Shown: positions 23,746 to 35,800 of the stretch, piece after piece
Position numbering within the stretch: position 1 is the first letter of the stretch
Layout: the number at the start of each line of letters is the position of its first letter
NCBI GenBank assembly: GCA_027625915.1
Contig: JANTQA010000015.1
Location: 1,922,001-1,986,000, forward strand
Direction: 5' to 3'
Origin: Anaeramoeba flamelloides
Lineage: Eukaryota > Metamonada > Anaeramoebidae
DNA: 64,000 nt
Made by a program: the position numbers and the translations under genes
Notes under the pieces: generated by a model
Told to the model about the DNA's origin: nothing
Databases searched by the model: none
Seen by the model: only the letters and a program-made list of their open reading frames with translations

Positions 23746-24689
23746 TTAAGTCAAAACGTAGGTTTCTTGTCTTGAGATTTTATTGATAAAATTTTCTTAA
23801 ATTTTTCAGAAAAAATACTTTTTTATGTTTCTTAAAAAATATTTTCAAATAAATTTAAATTCTAGAATGATATTTGAAAGAAAAAAATTAAAAAATAAAG
23901 AATACACAATTGAAAAAAAAAAAAAGTTAATAATTGAATTAACTATTTAAAAAAACAATTGTTGAATAGAAAAAAATTGAAAAATCTATTTAATTGCAAA
24001 ATGGTAGTAAAAAGATATATTTTTCCAATTTTTATACTTATTTTTACGATGAGTAATAAGAGTATGAAATTTTAATACTCAAAAATCAAATAATAGAATA
24101 TGTTAAACTCTTTTTGTGAATTTATCATGAATCAGAAAATAATAGAAACAAAAAATTCAAATAAATAAATTGCTAATAGTAACTATTAAAGTTAAAATTT
24201 GAAAATTGGGTGAGGCTTTAATTTGGTTTACATTTATGTTTTGAGTTTTATCTTAATTCTAATAATAAACCCAATTTTTGATCTTGTGTTGTTTTTTTTT
24301 GAAATAAAGAGAAAAAATTTAAAAAAATATAAGAAAATTATAGACTTTACTTCGTTCTTAAAACAAAAATAGTTTTTTTCATATTTTTGAGGAAAATATT
24401 TCTTTTTTTTTTTTTTTGTAAAAATCCTGAAAATATAACATTTGTTCTTTAATATATTTAATATGAACAGTACATTTAAAATTCATTGTATATTATTCTT
24501 CAAAAAATCACTTTTTAAAGTTTTGAAATTAGGGTAAATAGGAGTAAAGTAATTTTCTCTCTCAAAGTAAAAATATTAATAAATAAAATATTCAGTTTTA
24601 TTATTAGAGTATCATTTATATAAAGTAAATTGAATAATTTGTATTTAAGAAATAATTCAAATTAAGACTAAAAATAACAATAATAATAT

Positions 24690-25222
24690 AAACCATTTTC
24701 CAGTTAAAGGTTCTAAGTTATAAGGGGTAAATTGAATGTTTTTAAAGGGTTCGCATGGATTTTAGAAGATAAATTTATTTTAGATATTTCAAAATTGAAA
24801 TTATTTTTTCACATTTTTGTATTTTTTTTTCCATTTTTTCGATTTTTCTTTAACAAGTAATTCATTTACAATTTTTTTATTGCAAGATTGATATTCACTT
24901 GGTAAAAATGAGTTATTCTAAGTTTACCGAAACAGTAAAAATGATTTTAGAGTAAACACACTGATTTATATTTGTATTTTATTTTAATCTTTGATCCTGA
25001 TATTTGATTTATAAATGTGAACAAATTTCTCTTCATTTTCATTTCCTTTTTCAAATAGAGACCACAAATACAACACACTTCGTTTGGGGGCTTGATTTCT
25101 AAAAGAAAAGTATGGAAAATGAAGTGAAGATTTTTTTCTATTTATTTTAATCTTTGATTGAAGATCCAAAAATGAACATTGTTGTTTCTCTCCTCTTATG
25201 GTACTAAGAATTTGATTTTTTC
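24690..25222 (+). repeat. 533-bp dispersed repeat, copy A (partner inside RGS gene intron)
   Basis: Starts aaaccattttccagt and ends near tactaagaatttga. It is collinear with 34988-35521 over the full length. Shared landmarks include attgcaagat.gat, a near-identical block with caaatagagaccacaaat, then acttcgtttgggg, then cttgatttctaaaagaaaag. Both copies are in the same orientation and about the same length, so the borders are probably real element ends. No open frame; likely a SINE-like or MITE-like non-autonomous element. Confidence 0.8.
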
Positions 25223-25479
25223 TTTTTTTTAATGAAAATCTTTTGATTTTCCAGTTTTATTTCAAAAATTTTATGAGCTATACTTTGATGTATGATATTT
25301 TTCTAAATTATAATTTGTTTTTCAAAGGTCAATTATATTAAAAAATGGAAACTTAAAAAAAATGTTTAATACTTTGAAAGAAACAAAGTTTATGATATAG
25401 TATTTTAAATAATGATTCATTATTTTTCTTGAAATTATTTAATACTTTTGAAAATAATGATTCTTTATTTAAATTACTA

Positions 25480-25693
25480 AGCAAAAATTAAGAAATTCAA
25501 GTTGATCCATAGGGTTCGGTAGAGTGCTTGGTTTTTTTTTTTAATATTTGGTATAAAAGATAATTTAAGAAATTCTCTATTAATGTCTACAATTAAAAAA
25601 AAACTTATAGCATTTTCCTTAAAGTTTCCAGAAATCAAAAGAATTGAATAAAATAAAGATTTTACTCTATTCATTTAAATACTGGTTAGGTAA

Positions 25694-25726
<33 letters not shown>

Positions 25727-25840
25727 CTTTTGATTCTAAAATCAATTAATTCTCTAATCAAAACAAAAAATATAAAAAAACTAAATATTACATTGGGAAA
25801 TTTATTTTCTCCCTTCAAAATAAAAAAAAAAATATAATTA
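25480..25840. repeat. Hairpin-like repeat family, copy with long T run
   Basis: Contains agtttccagaaatcaaaagaattgaataaaa followed by an imperfect complement (actctattcatttaaatactgg), a ~30-base T run at about 25697-25726, and then a ggaaatttattttctccctt segment. The same arrangement occurs at 49830-50020, and its core recurs at 61860-61920 and 62040-62090. Confidence 0.6.
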
Positions 25841-26084
25841 AATTTTATGTGTACCCCATCTACAACTGGAAAGTATAAAAATAAGTCTGTTATTATGAAT
25901 AGAATCTCAAGAATATTAGTGCACGATGGATAAATTTAGATTAACAATCCAATTAGTAAAATTATATTTAAAAGTTGATCTCCTGAAAAAAAAAAAACAT
26001 CTATGTATTAGCAAAAATTCTACAATTTTAAACAAACCAATTTTATTTTACCACAGATCTAAATCTTCACACTATCAACCTTAA

Positions 26085-26530
26085 TCATTGAAGAATATAT
26101 TTCTTAAATTTGTCTTGGTTTGTGAATTATTCTTAAAAAAAAATTGATTTTTTTTAAAATAATTAAAAAATTAACTCAGGGATTTATTTGGACAAATTAT
26201 TTTCACATCATCGAAAATATTATAATGTTACAACTATCTAAAAAGGGAACAAAACTAATTGATCTTTGGTGTTTTAATTTGATGATTATTGTGAACAAAC
26301 CATCAAAATAAAAAATCTTAAAATAAATTATTTTTTTTATTTTTAAAAAGTAATTTCTAAATGCCAGAATTACTATTATTAACATTTTCAATATTTATAT
26401 TTGGAAAAACAAATTAAAAAAAATTTTTCCAAAATGATAATTTTTATTTTGTGATCCTTATTAAAAAATACAATAAATTATTGTACATTAATATTTCAAA
26501 AAGTTTTTTTTGGGTTATTTGTACTATCTA
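26085..26530 (+). repeat. Dispersed repeat, copy 1 (partner at 46790-47250)
   Basis: Landmarks shared in order: gaatatatttcttaaatttgt, gggacaaattattttc/acaaattatttcc, aatatt.taatgttacaa, aaaagggaacaa, and ttttattttgtgat followed by aataaattattgt. Diverged but collinear for ~450 bp. No coding capacity. Confidence 0.6.
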
Positions 26531-26871
26531 TGATTAATATAAAAAGCTTTTAATTGTTTATGTACTTTAATTTTAAACAACTACATATAATACATAAATC
26601 TCAAAACGATATCCCTATTGATTTGATGCAATTTTATATCAATAAATATAATTTTAATTCCTCAGATCTATTCAGGGTGAAAACAAATAAAGTTTCTCAT
26701 ATTCAAATTAAAAACTCATCTAAATGAAATATTTAAAAATTTGTTCCAGTTATAAGAGTTTTTCATTTTTTTTCGTTATATTAATTGTTACTTTTGTTTG
26801 ATCTTTTTGTTCAAAAAATCTTGCTCGTATTCTAACCCACAACAAAATATTCCAAAATTAAAAAACAAGAA

Positions 26872-28131
26872 ATGTATCTCTCACATATTTCAATTTGTAA
26901 AGTAAACTCAGAAATCCCCGAGTGTTTTACTAACTGGAGAGTGTTCCCAACTTTTGAACAAGCAAAACAGCATGTCCTTACAATTTTCCATAGTGAGTAC
27001 CACCACATGTTTGAAAAAGGGCCGTGGGTGAGTGAGCTGGAATGGCAAGAGTCTGTGTTTTCGCAATTGGAAATCGACGCACAGGCCTTTTCTGGAACTG
27101 TAAGCAAATTATTGGTGGGGAGTTCCTCAGAAGGCCCAAGCTTGATTAAAATAACGTTTCAAGAATTGCAATCTTATGCACTCGTTCAACACCAAAAATT
27201 TAAATCACACCAAACTGTCCGAAACGATTTGATCGAATTAGGCAAAAGCAGAGAATGTTCGGATGTCACAATTATGAACATCCCTGTGAACAAAACATTA
27301 ACAGAGCTTAGAACAGGATTAAAATTTCATCAAGTTCGTAAAAGGTTATCTTCCTTTTCAAAAGATGAGATCAAGATCTTTGTTGAGTGGGTTTTTGGTT
27401 GCTTGTACTTTACTTGTTCTATTAAAAGTACCTTAACAAAAATTTTTAAAAAATTAGGACTTGATGGAACAATTCTAATCAAAAGAGGAATAACAGACGA
27501 TTTAAAATTACTTTTAAAAGACGAGAAATCAAAAGATTTTGGGATCATTATTAAAACAAAATCAAAAAAAAAAAAAATAGAAAAAGAGAAAGAAAAAGAA
27601 AAAAACAAAGATTTAAATAACCAAAAAGAAAAGAATAAAGATTTAAATAACCTACAATCTCCTAAATTTAACCCGCCAAAAAACAAAAGTAATTCAAATA
27701 ACTTTAAAATTGTTGATGAAAATAATTTAAGAAATAGCCAAAACTATTCCCAAACAAATGTTAGGAATAATTTCGGGAATATTAATAATGATAACAATAC
27801 TAATAATTTGAAAACAGAGAATTGTGTGATTAAAAAAGTTCACAAATTTGTTTTACATGCCAGATCTGGATTATTTAAATCTATGTTTCAAAGTATAAAA
27901 AATATCGAAAAACAAATAACAGACTATTCTTATAGATCTTTAAAATTTTGGGATATCTTTTTAGAGTATTTGTACACTGGTGAAATCCAAAGAAAGCACA
28001 TTAATGAAAAAGTATTAGAAGAGCTAATGGATGCCGAGAATTTTTTTCAATTAAATTCGAATGAATCATTATCAGAATATATTAAATGGGGTTTGTATCA
28101 ATCACAAATTCAAAATAAACATCAGTTATAA
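26872..28131 (+). CDS. BTB/POZ-domain protein with split BTB fold
   Basis: Single exon, 419 residues, ATG at 26872, stop TAA. The N-terminal ~200 residues have no recognised family but look folded (Trp/Phe-rich, few low-complexity tracts). A BTB domain follows in two pieces. The opening strand, about residues 205-225, ends DFGIIIKTKSKK. Then comes an insert of roughly 95 Lys/Asn-rich residues. The core then resumes at about 322: IKKVHKFVLHARSGLFKSMF, ITDYSYRSLKFWDIFLEYLYTGEI and LEELMDAENFFQL. The VHK.vL.arS..F..MF pattern and the Y.YTG helix are diagnostic of BTB. BTB domains dimerise and often act as substrate adaptors for cullin-3 ubiquitin ligases. No Kelch, MATH or BACK repeats follow. 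The substrate or partner is unknown. Confidence 0.82.
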   Translation: MYLSHISICKVNSEIPECFTNWRVFPTFEQAKQHVLTIFHSEYHHMFEKGPWVSELEWQESVFSQLEIDAQAFSGTVSKLLVGSSSEGPSLIKITFQELQSYALVQHQKFKSHQTVRNDLIELGKSRECSDVTIMNIPVNKTLTELRTGLKFHQVRKRLSSFSKDEIKIFVEWVFGCLYFTCSIKSTLTKIFKKLGLDGTILIKRGITDDLKLLLKDEKSKDFGIIIKTKSKKKKIEKEKEKEKNKDLNNQKEKNKDLNNLQSPKFNPPKNKSNSNNFKIVDENNLRNSQNYSQTNVRNNFGNINNDNNTNNLKTENCVIKKVHKFVLHARSGLFKSMFQSIKNIEKQITDYSYRSLKFWDIFLEYLYTGEIQRKHINEKVLEELMDAENFFQLNSNESLSEYIKWGLYQSQIQNKHQL

Positions 28132-28539
28132 TAGAATTTGGAAGCACTTATCAAACATTCAAATATCCTTGGAAATATAATTTACATTTATTTTTCTAAA
28201 AATTTAAAAAAATAATTTTTGTACAGTATATCGAATTAAAATTAATGAAAAAAAAATATACAATCTTTCAATATATATAAATAATGCAAATAGATTTATT
28301 AGATTTTTTTTTTTATTTCTCAAAATCAAATATTTATTTTAAATAATTAAAATTGAATTTAAATTTCTATTATTTTTTGCATTTTTCTTGATTTCTTTTC
28401 ATTTACAAAAGTTTTATTGAACAAATATTATTGAGTGCTTTTTTACCATTTGAATTTCTAAAACAACAGAAATTTAGTAAACTAGGCATGATGTTTAAAT
28501 GTTTTATATTGAAAAAAAAAATAAATAAATGGTAATGTC

Positions 28540-29260
28540 TTATGTCTTTTTAAGGTTCAAGTAATAACAGTTAAAAATAATTTTCTGAAATACAAAAAAA
28601 AAAAAAATTGTAATTTTTATTGAATTTAATATAACAATTAAAAAACTAACCAAAATGTAATGCATGATCAATCTCCGAAAAAAATTAAGAATGAAAAACT
28701 TGGATATTTCTAGAAAAATGAGTAAAAGAGTGATACTCAATTTCCAATTTGAAGGTTTCTGAATTATATTTTTCAAAACAACTCTGTTAGTTTTGAAGTG
28801 TGTCTCTTTCAAGACTTTTTGAGATCTAAAAGATTTTTTTTTTCCATTTTTTTAATTTCTTAAATAAGTTATTTTTATCTACAAGTTATTGAGAAAAGAT
28901 TTACTTTGTCGACTTTTGAGTGTTACTAAATAATGATAAATTAGATTAAATCGAATCAAATTGATCGTGTATTAAAAGAAAAACAATTGTTAAAAATTAA
29001 AGAAATGTAACCCCTTTTGAAAAAGAAAATGAGAAAAGATGAATTTTTTTTTAAAATTTTGATTTTTTGAAATTGAGAACTCTTTTAAACTTATTTTTCT
29101 TCGTTGAATTTTTTGTCAAAGAGATCCAATGAAATTTTGTTTTTTTTTTTTTTTGAATTTTGTTAATCACAAGAGGGGAAATTTTAAAATACATTTATGG
29201 TGTCAATTAACCCTTTATGTATATAACAAATCCACAATAAATGACAAGGAACTTAATAAA
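28540..29260 (+). repeat. Dispersed repeat, copy 1 (partner at 47850-48480)
   Basis: Shared landmarks in order: gatatttctagaaaaa, actcaatttccaatt, gttagttt.g..gtgt, tttttgagatct.aaagattttttttt, aaattagattaaa.tcgat and tttttgtcaa. Collinear over roughly 650-700 bp, diverged, no open frame of note. Confidence 0.65.
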
Positions 29261-29689
29261 CACAATTGGTAACATAAACTTTTTTTTTTCTAATTCTTTT
29301 TCTGAAAATTAATTCAAAAAAAAAATGTTTGAAAACCAAAATTAACTTCAAGAAAAGTAAGATTCTATATTTCTATAAAATGAATATATTTAATATGAAA
29401 AATAATATTATGAATTAAAATAATTCATTAAGAAATTTCTAAATTTTGTTTGAAAATTTTCCAATAAAAATTTGCCCTCTAAAATTTTTTTAAAAGTTTT
29501 ATTTTTTTGTAAAATTTATATTTTGTAAAGGTATTTATTTTATGAATATCAACTCTAAACTGTGATAAGATATTTCCAAAAAAAGGTTATATATATTTTA
29601 TATTTTTCTAATAATATTTTCTTTGTTATAAATTCTTATTTGTATATTGTAAAAGGAAATGTAAGATATATGTTACTACTAAAAGAATA

Positions 29690-30010
29690 AGTAATAGTTT
29701 CATTCTTTTTAAAAATTATACATCAAAATATTTGCTAAAAAATGAAAATAAAAATTCAGTTTTTTTGAATAAATTAATACACAGCCAATTTCAGTAAAAA
29801 ATGGCAAATATAAGAAGTATAAAAACAATTTTCATACAATAAAATAAAGTTATAAGTTTTGTATTCTATTTGAAAATTCATCATAATTAAACCCCTTTAA
29901 TTTTTTTTTTAGTATTAAATATAAAATAAAAATCGATTTTAGCTTTTAAAAAAAAAATTTCTAAAAAATTAATCAGAAATTTTGATATCTTTTTTAGTAG
30001 TAATGCCAAT
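29690..30010 (+). repeat. Dispersed repeat, copy 1 (partner at 60480-60810)
   Basis: Landmarks shared with 60480-60810: caaatatttct/caaaatatttgctaaaaaatgaa, ccaatttcagtaaaaaatgg, aaagttataagttttg.tttctatt and gaaattttgatatctttt. Diverged, non-coding; a partial inverted relative lies near 13370-13500. Confidence 0.55.
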
Positions 30011-30737
30011 CAATAAACAAAATGAATCATATTCAAAACATACAAAAATAAGAAAAACAACAAAAATTTAAAATTTGTAGATAAAATTTATACAAAGGAT
30101 ATTCATCGTAGACATTTGAAAAATATATATTACACAAGAATGAACAAACTTTCACCAGTCATTGATCCGATAATTGTATAGAAAAGATCATAATTTACAT
30201 ATTTTATTATTATTATTTATACATTTTAGAATTATAAAAATCTAAATTAAATGAATTGTTCTATTTTTTATTAATTAATTTTTTTTTCAGAATTATTTGA
30301 AAAATTTTTAATAGAATTTTATTTGCTTCTTTGGTTATATTCAAAAGTTCTATTAATTTTGTTTTATTTTAGTAAAAATTTTTTTCAAAACAAAAAGAAA
30401 AATCATTTAAATTTTTAAAATTGGCGAAAATGAAAAATCCTTTTAAATTTTTGATATAATAATAAATTTTTATGATTTTAGAAGTTTTTTTCCATCTTTT
30501 TTTTTTTAATAAAATATTTTCTAATCTTTAGATATGTTTGGTATAATTATATATAGATAGACTGAAGAGTACAAGATCAACAAATAATCTTTTCACCGGT
30601 TTTAATGACTTCAAATCTTGTTAGGTTAATGTTTATTTGTAATGATCAGTGATCTACTTAAAATTTTTAATATTCATTTATAATTTCTGTTTATATAATG
30701 AAATCGGTGAATAAACCCCATATTAACAATTTTTTAA

Positions 30738-30937
30738 TACAGTCAGTTCCACTTTTAAGTAACGAACTTTCAACGAAATTTAAGGTTTAAAAAAATCTCA
30801 AATTAAGACACAAAATTCAGATTCTAGTAAAACAAATTGTAAAAAAAAGAAATTACAAATTTTGTGCCTTAATTTGAGATTTTTTTGTACCTTAAATTAT
30901 GTTGAAATTTTGTGCCTTATACATGATACTGACTATA
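30738..30937. mobile_element. Palindromic MITE with Tc1/mariner-like ends, copy 3
   Basis: About 200 bp. Left end TACAGTCAGTTCCACTTTTAAG is intact; the right end is decayed (ctgactata). The internal mirror-complement structure with tctcaaattaag and ttaatttgagattt is clear. Confidence 0.82.
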
Positions 30938-31829
30938 AAATTCTATTTTTCGACAATCAAAAATTTAAATTATTTTTCTAAAGTAAAATCAAAAAGTAAC
31001 TGATTATTTTTTTAAATAAAAAGTTAATTCTTGAAAATTGAAACATTTTTTTAGTTTTATGTTTGAAAGTCTTTTATTTTGAAAAAAATAAAATTTCTTT
31101 TGTTTATGTTTTTTAATTATTAATACTTCAATTCAAATCCCAATAAATAAAATTAATAAAAAATTTGATGTTAAATAACCCTAAATTAGAGAGAATTTTT
31201 ATAAATATTTATCAAAAAAAAATTCAGATCTCAAAAGTAATAATTTTTCTACTCTTTTAAAGTTGAAAAGGATATTTTTCATGTTTTCAAAGACAAAAAA
31301 TAGTTTTTAAAAAAATTTTCAATTTTGATATTATTTTAAATTATTTAAATATTCTCAGAAGAACAATTAAAACAATTTAAACTATTTTTTTCATGAAAAA
31401 AAAAAAAAGGATTATTAATTTTGAGGATAAAATTAAACTTATTCTCAAATATCCCCAATAAAATTGTATTTTGAATAATTGAATTTCATCTTTAAACAAA
31501 AAAACTTTCTCAAAGTAAAAATTTTAAAAGACTTAAAAATTTTAATAGTGAAAACTTAATTAATATATTAATATTTTACTATATGTTGAATAAAAATGAT
31601 TTTTTATGTTTACTAAAATAATTATCTCAAAAAACGGGAAAAAATATTAACATTAAAAGTTTTGATAATAATGATTTTAGCTAATGAAGTAATTGTGTGT
31701 ATGGGAATGATGATAAAAAGGGTAAAAACTTTTTATAATGTAAGAAATAAAATGAATTTATACAATTGCTATTTCACAAAATTAAAAAATAGTAATTTTT
31801 GGATAAAAAAGGGAATTCGAAAACAAAAT

Positions 31830-32080
31830 CTATTATACTATTTGTTGAAAAATAAATGGAACAAAATTTTCATTCAACTTTCCAAAAAGATTTTCAAAGT
31901 TTGGTTAAATTAGGAAACATTTCACATTTTAAATTCTGTAAACAAGCTTTATATTATAATTTTCTCTGAAGAAATGTAAATTTTGTCAATATATTTTAAA
32001 TAGTGAGAGATTCCTTGTGTTTTTTTAGGAAAGCTAAATCGAAATTTTGATCTGTTTATTTTACAATTAACAATAACAAA
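31830..32080 (+). repeat. Dispersed repeat, copy 2 (partner at 21940-22190)
   Basis: See the landmarks shared with 21940-22190: aataaatggaacaaaattttcattcaa, ctttccaaaaa, and aggaaagctaaat followed by tttattttacaattaaca. Non-coding. Confidence 0.6.
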
Positions 32081-32842
32081 ATAGATAATCAAACTATCAA
32101 AAAAAAATATAATTTAAGTTCTTAACATCAAAATTTAAAAAAAATCGCAACAATATAAAGATCATTGTTTAGAAATTAAAAAATAAAATAAAATAGTTTT
32201 TTCATTTTTTTTTCTTGACTTTAGAAAACCAAATGATAGAATAAATTTGAGACACTCTTTTAGGTACTATTGTATTTGAGAATTTATGATATAAGCTATT
32301 CTTCAACAAATCCCTAAAAAGCAAACTTTAACTCTGCTATTCAATAAAGAAACTTTGAAGAATTTATCGGGGTGTAGGGCTCTTTAAGTGTTGATCAAAT
32401 CATCTGAAAATATTAATAATGACAAATCAAAATTCAGTTATACTTGGGACAAAAACGGAAAATTTTTTCGATTATCCAAAAAGTAAAAAGGTTCAAAATC
32501 TTGAATAAAGAATTTTTGATAAAACATAACAATTCGAAAGAATTTTTCACACTTTTCCTATTATCCTGCCGAGAAAACATAAATCAATTTTGAGTTAGAT
32601 TTTTGAAAAATTTAATATTTCATTTGGCAAACAATTGTTTTATATTCTTTTGAAAAAAAAGAAGAATAAAAAATGTAACATAGTTGTTTCATCAAGAATT
32701 AATGATTATTCATTTTTTGATTTTTTTTAGCAAATCCTTTTCGATTTTTCAGTAATTTGTTTTCAGCACAAAACAAAATTAAGATCGAACAAACAAAGAA
32801 ACAAAAAAAGAAAAGTCGAACTTTCAAAAAACGAACCTATTG

Positions 32843-35800
32843 ATGAGCACAAAGAAGTCTTTTTTTCCGTTTGTGTTTGCCAAATCACAGCAGCACCTTA
32901 AAGCGCCCAAAACCGATGAAGGCTTCAAGTCGCGACAAAGAATCGTTACACGATTGGGGATGTTACGGGAACAGTATAAGGAATTAAATCGAAAAAAAGA
33001 AAGGCTCTTAAATAAGCGATTTGTTGGTGTCTTACCACAAAAGGTGAGGCAGTCACAGTCAAGGCTGAAAAAATTGAAAGAAGAAAACAAAACTTTAAGG
33101 ACAAAATTGACCAAGGCCAAAAACCCAAATCCCAACAACAAGGAAAAGAAACAGTGTCACGGAAAAAATAATAAACCAAAACAAAACGAAAAAATTAAAA
33201 AAGCACAATCGAAAATTCAATCACTTGAAAAAGAATTAGAATGGCTAAAGACGACTTCAAAAAAAGAAAAGCTAATGCAGCTCTTTCGCCACAAGCAGGA
33301 AAAATTTAAAGAAAAAGCCAATTTGACAAACATCCTAAAAGAGGATCTTCAATTTTTACAGGAAACATTCCAGAACGAAAAGGAAATTACAAACCTATAC
33401 ATTTACAAAATGAGTGAAACAAAAGAAGGGAAAGAAAAATGGATGATCCAAGAAAAGCTAAGAAAAAAACATGAAGAAAAATATCTAAAGTATGTACGGA
33501 AGGCACAAAAATACAAATTTGATATTAAAAATTTATCAGAAATAAAAACGAATTTTATTTCAATTCGAGACAGATTAAAAGATATCCAAATCCAATACAA
33601 AAGCCAATTGAAGGAAAGGCAATACCTCTATTCTGAAATTCTAAAATCCAGAGAATTGTTTGATTTGTCTGATAAACAATTCCAATTGATCAATTCCAAT
33701 TTTTCGTTTTATGATTTTGGCTTAGAGAGTGACACGAGTTTGACTGACTCCGAGTCGAGTTCTGTAATTGAAAAGAACTTTGAAGAAAACTTTGAGAAAA
33801 TTGGCAAGATAAAAAAAAAGCCTAAATTCAATTTGTACCAGTACAAAAATAAAAATAGATCTGTCTACAATAAAAATATCAGGAAAAAAGTAAATATTTA
33901 TAGAATTAATTCTGAGGATTATATTAAGCCTGTTAATTCTGCCAAGAAAGGCAATGCCAAAAGACCCTCGTCTCTCCATTCCATAGAATTTTCTATCAAT
34001 TCCACAACAACAATTAGTTCACAAAAATCCTTAATTACAAATTCAGATCAAATATCAAATTCGAATACCAACGAGTCTGAAGAAGAATTTGATGAAGATG
34101 ATTGGTGTGAAATTTTGCCATCTGATTTCCAAAAAAATAAATGTAAAAAAAAAAAGAAAAGATATCAAAAAAAAAATATTCATTCAAAGAAAAGTAAAAA
34201 AAAGCAAATTGTCAATACTACCAATAAGAATCATAAACATAATAATAATAATAATAATAATAACAACAACAACAAGAACAACAACAATAATAATAATAAT
34301 AACAATAATAACAACAATAACAACAACAACAATGATAATGATGATGATAATAGCCAAAACACCAATAATGATAATGATAATAATAACGCTATTAATATAA
34401 ATACAAATAAAAATCAACAACAAATTACCAAGAAAGTAGGAAAGGTGAATAGCAATAATAATGAAAATGGTAATATTAATGAAAATGGTAATATTTATCA
34501 CGATAATTCTAATAAAGAACTTGAAAAAAAAATTGAAACTCAAACTTCTCCAAAACCAAGAATTAAAAAATTTAAAAAAAAAATTTCTCTAAAAACAAAA
34601 CCCAAAGAAATTGATACACTATCATTATTACCAAAACCAAAAATGAGGTCAAGAGGATATTCAGTTATGATTACAGCAAGAGAAAAAAAACAAAGACTGT
34701 TCCAAATCCATTCACTTGATAAATTATTAACAATTCCAATAGGGGTTGCATATTTTCATGATTTTCTTTCAGAGAATTTAAATCAAGAAAACTTAATGTT
34801 TTGGCAAGAAGTTAAATCATTTAAACAGAATTGTATAACACAAAAAGTAACATTAATTTATTTGTTTTCTTTTTCTTTTCTTTTCTTTTCTTTTATTTAT
34901 TTTTTTTTGATAATATTTATTTTCTTTCTTCAAAATCAAAAATTTATAAACCCAAAGTAATTAAGTGAATGAAAGGAAATAAAGAAATAAACCATTTTCC
35001 AGTCAAAGGTGACCAATTGTAATGAGTAAAATACATGTGTTTAAACGATTTGAAAGGATATTAGAAGAAAAAATTTTATTTTGGAAATTATCAAAATTGA
35101 AGTCATTTTTTCAATCACTTTTTTTTGCACATTTTTACTTTTTTTTTTTTCTATTATTTTTTGATACCTAATTAATTTTTAAAAATTTTTTTTATTGCAA
35201 GATCGATAGTCATTGAGTAAAAATGTGTTATTCTAATGTTATTGATAAAGTGAAAATGATTGTATAGAAATCATTTTAATTTCTATTGAAATTTTATTTG
35301 GATCTTCAATAGGAGATCAAAATGAGCATTTTCCTTTTTCTCATTACACATTTCAAATAGAGACCACAAATCCCAACCTACTTCGTTTGGGGACTTGATT
35401 TCTAAAAGAAAAGTATGAAAAATAAAGTGAGAAATGTTTCCTATTTCTTATTCAAATACCATTAGAAGATCAAAAAAAAATTCTTGTTTTTCTCAATAGG
35501 TACCAAAGAATTTGAGTTTTTATATTTTTAAAAAAATATATTGATTGATTATATTTACTCCATACGGATATCAACTGTTCTCTGATGTGTATTATTCTAC
35601 TTATTTCTTATTTGTACTTAAAGATCATTTCTAAAAAATAATTGATATTTGAAAAAAAAAATTGGGCGACCTTTAACAGAAACAAACATTAGTTAAAGAA
35701 ATCGACAAAAATGTTTCAAATGTTAAAATTAAATATATTTTCCCCCTTTTATACAGCAAAAATAATATTAAAAACATATACTTTTATAAAAATAAAAAAA

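Larger units (their letters stand above)
21112..26871. other. AT-rich spacer with several repeat families, no gene seen
   Basis: No supported gene. Contents are a dispersed repeat near 21940-22190 (partner 31830-32080), a palindromic MITE at 23544-23745, a 533-bp repeat at 24690-25222 (partner in the RGS gene intron), and a hairpin-like repeat near 25480-25840 containing a 30-base T run at about 25697-25726. A further repeat lies near 26085-26530 (partner 46790-47250). The frame at 21759-22031 is shared with 31662-31913 only inside the repeat and is not treated as a gene. Confidence 0.55.
28132..32842. other. AT-rich spacer with repeats, no gene seen
   Basis: No supported gene. Contents are a dispersed repeat near 28540-29260 (partner 47850-48480), another near 29690-30010 (partner 60480-60810), a palindromic MITE at 30738-30937, and a repeat near 31830-32080 (partner 21940-22190). 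The last 700 bp before the RGS gene show no recognisable promoter element. Confidence 0.55.

Noticed and set aside
34847-34960. Hydrophobic C-terminal segment of the coiled-coil/RGS frame
   Set aside because: It is T-rich intron sequence read through the donor; the RGS domain continues in exon 2 at 35824.
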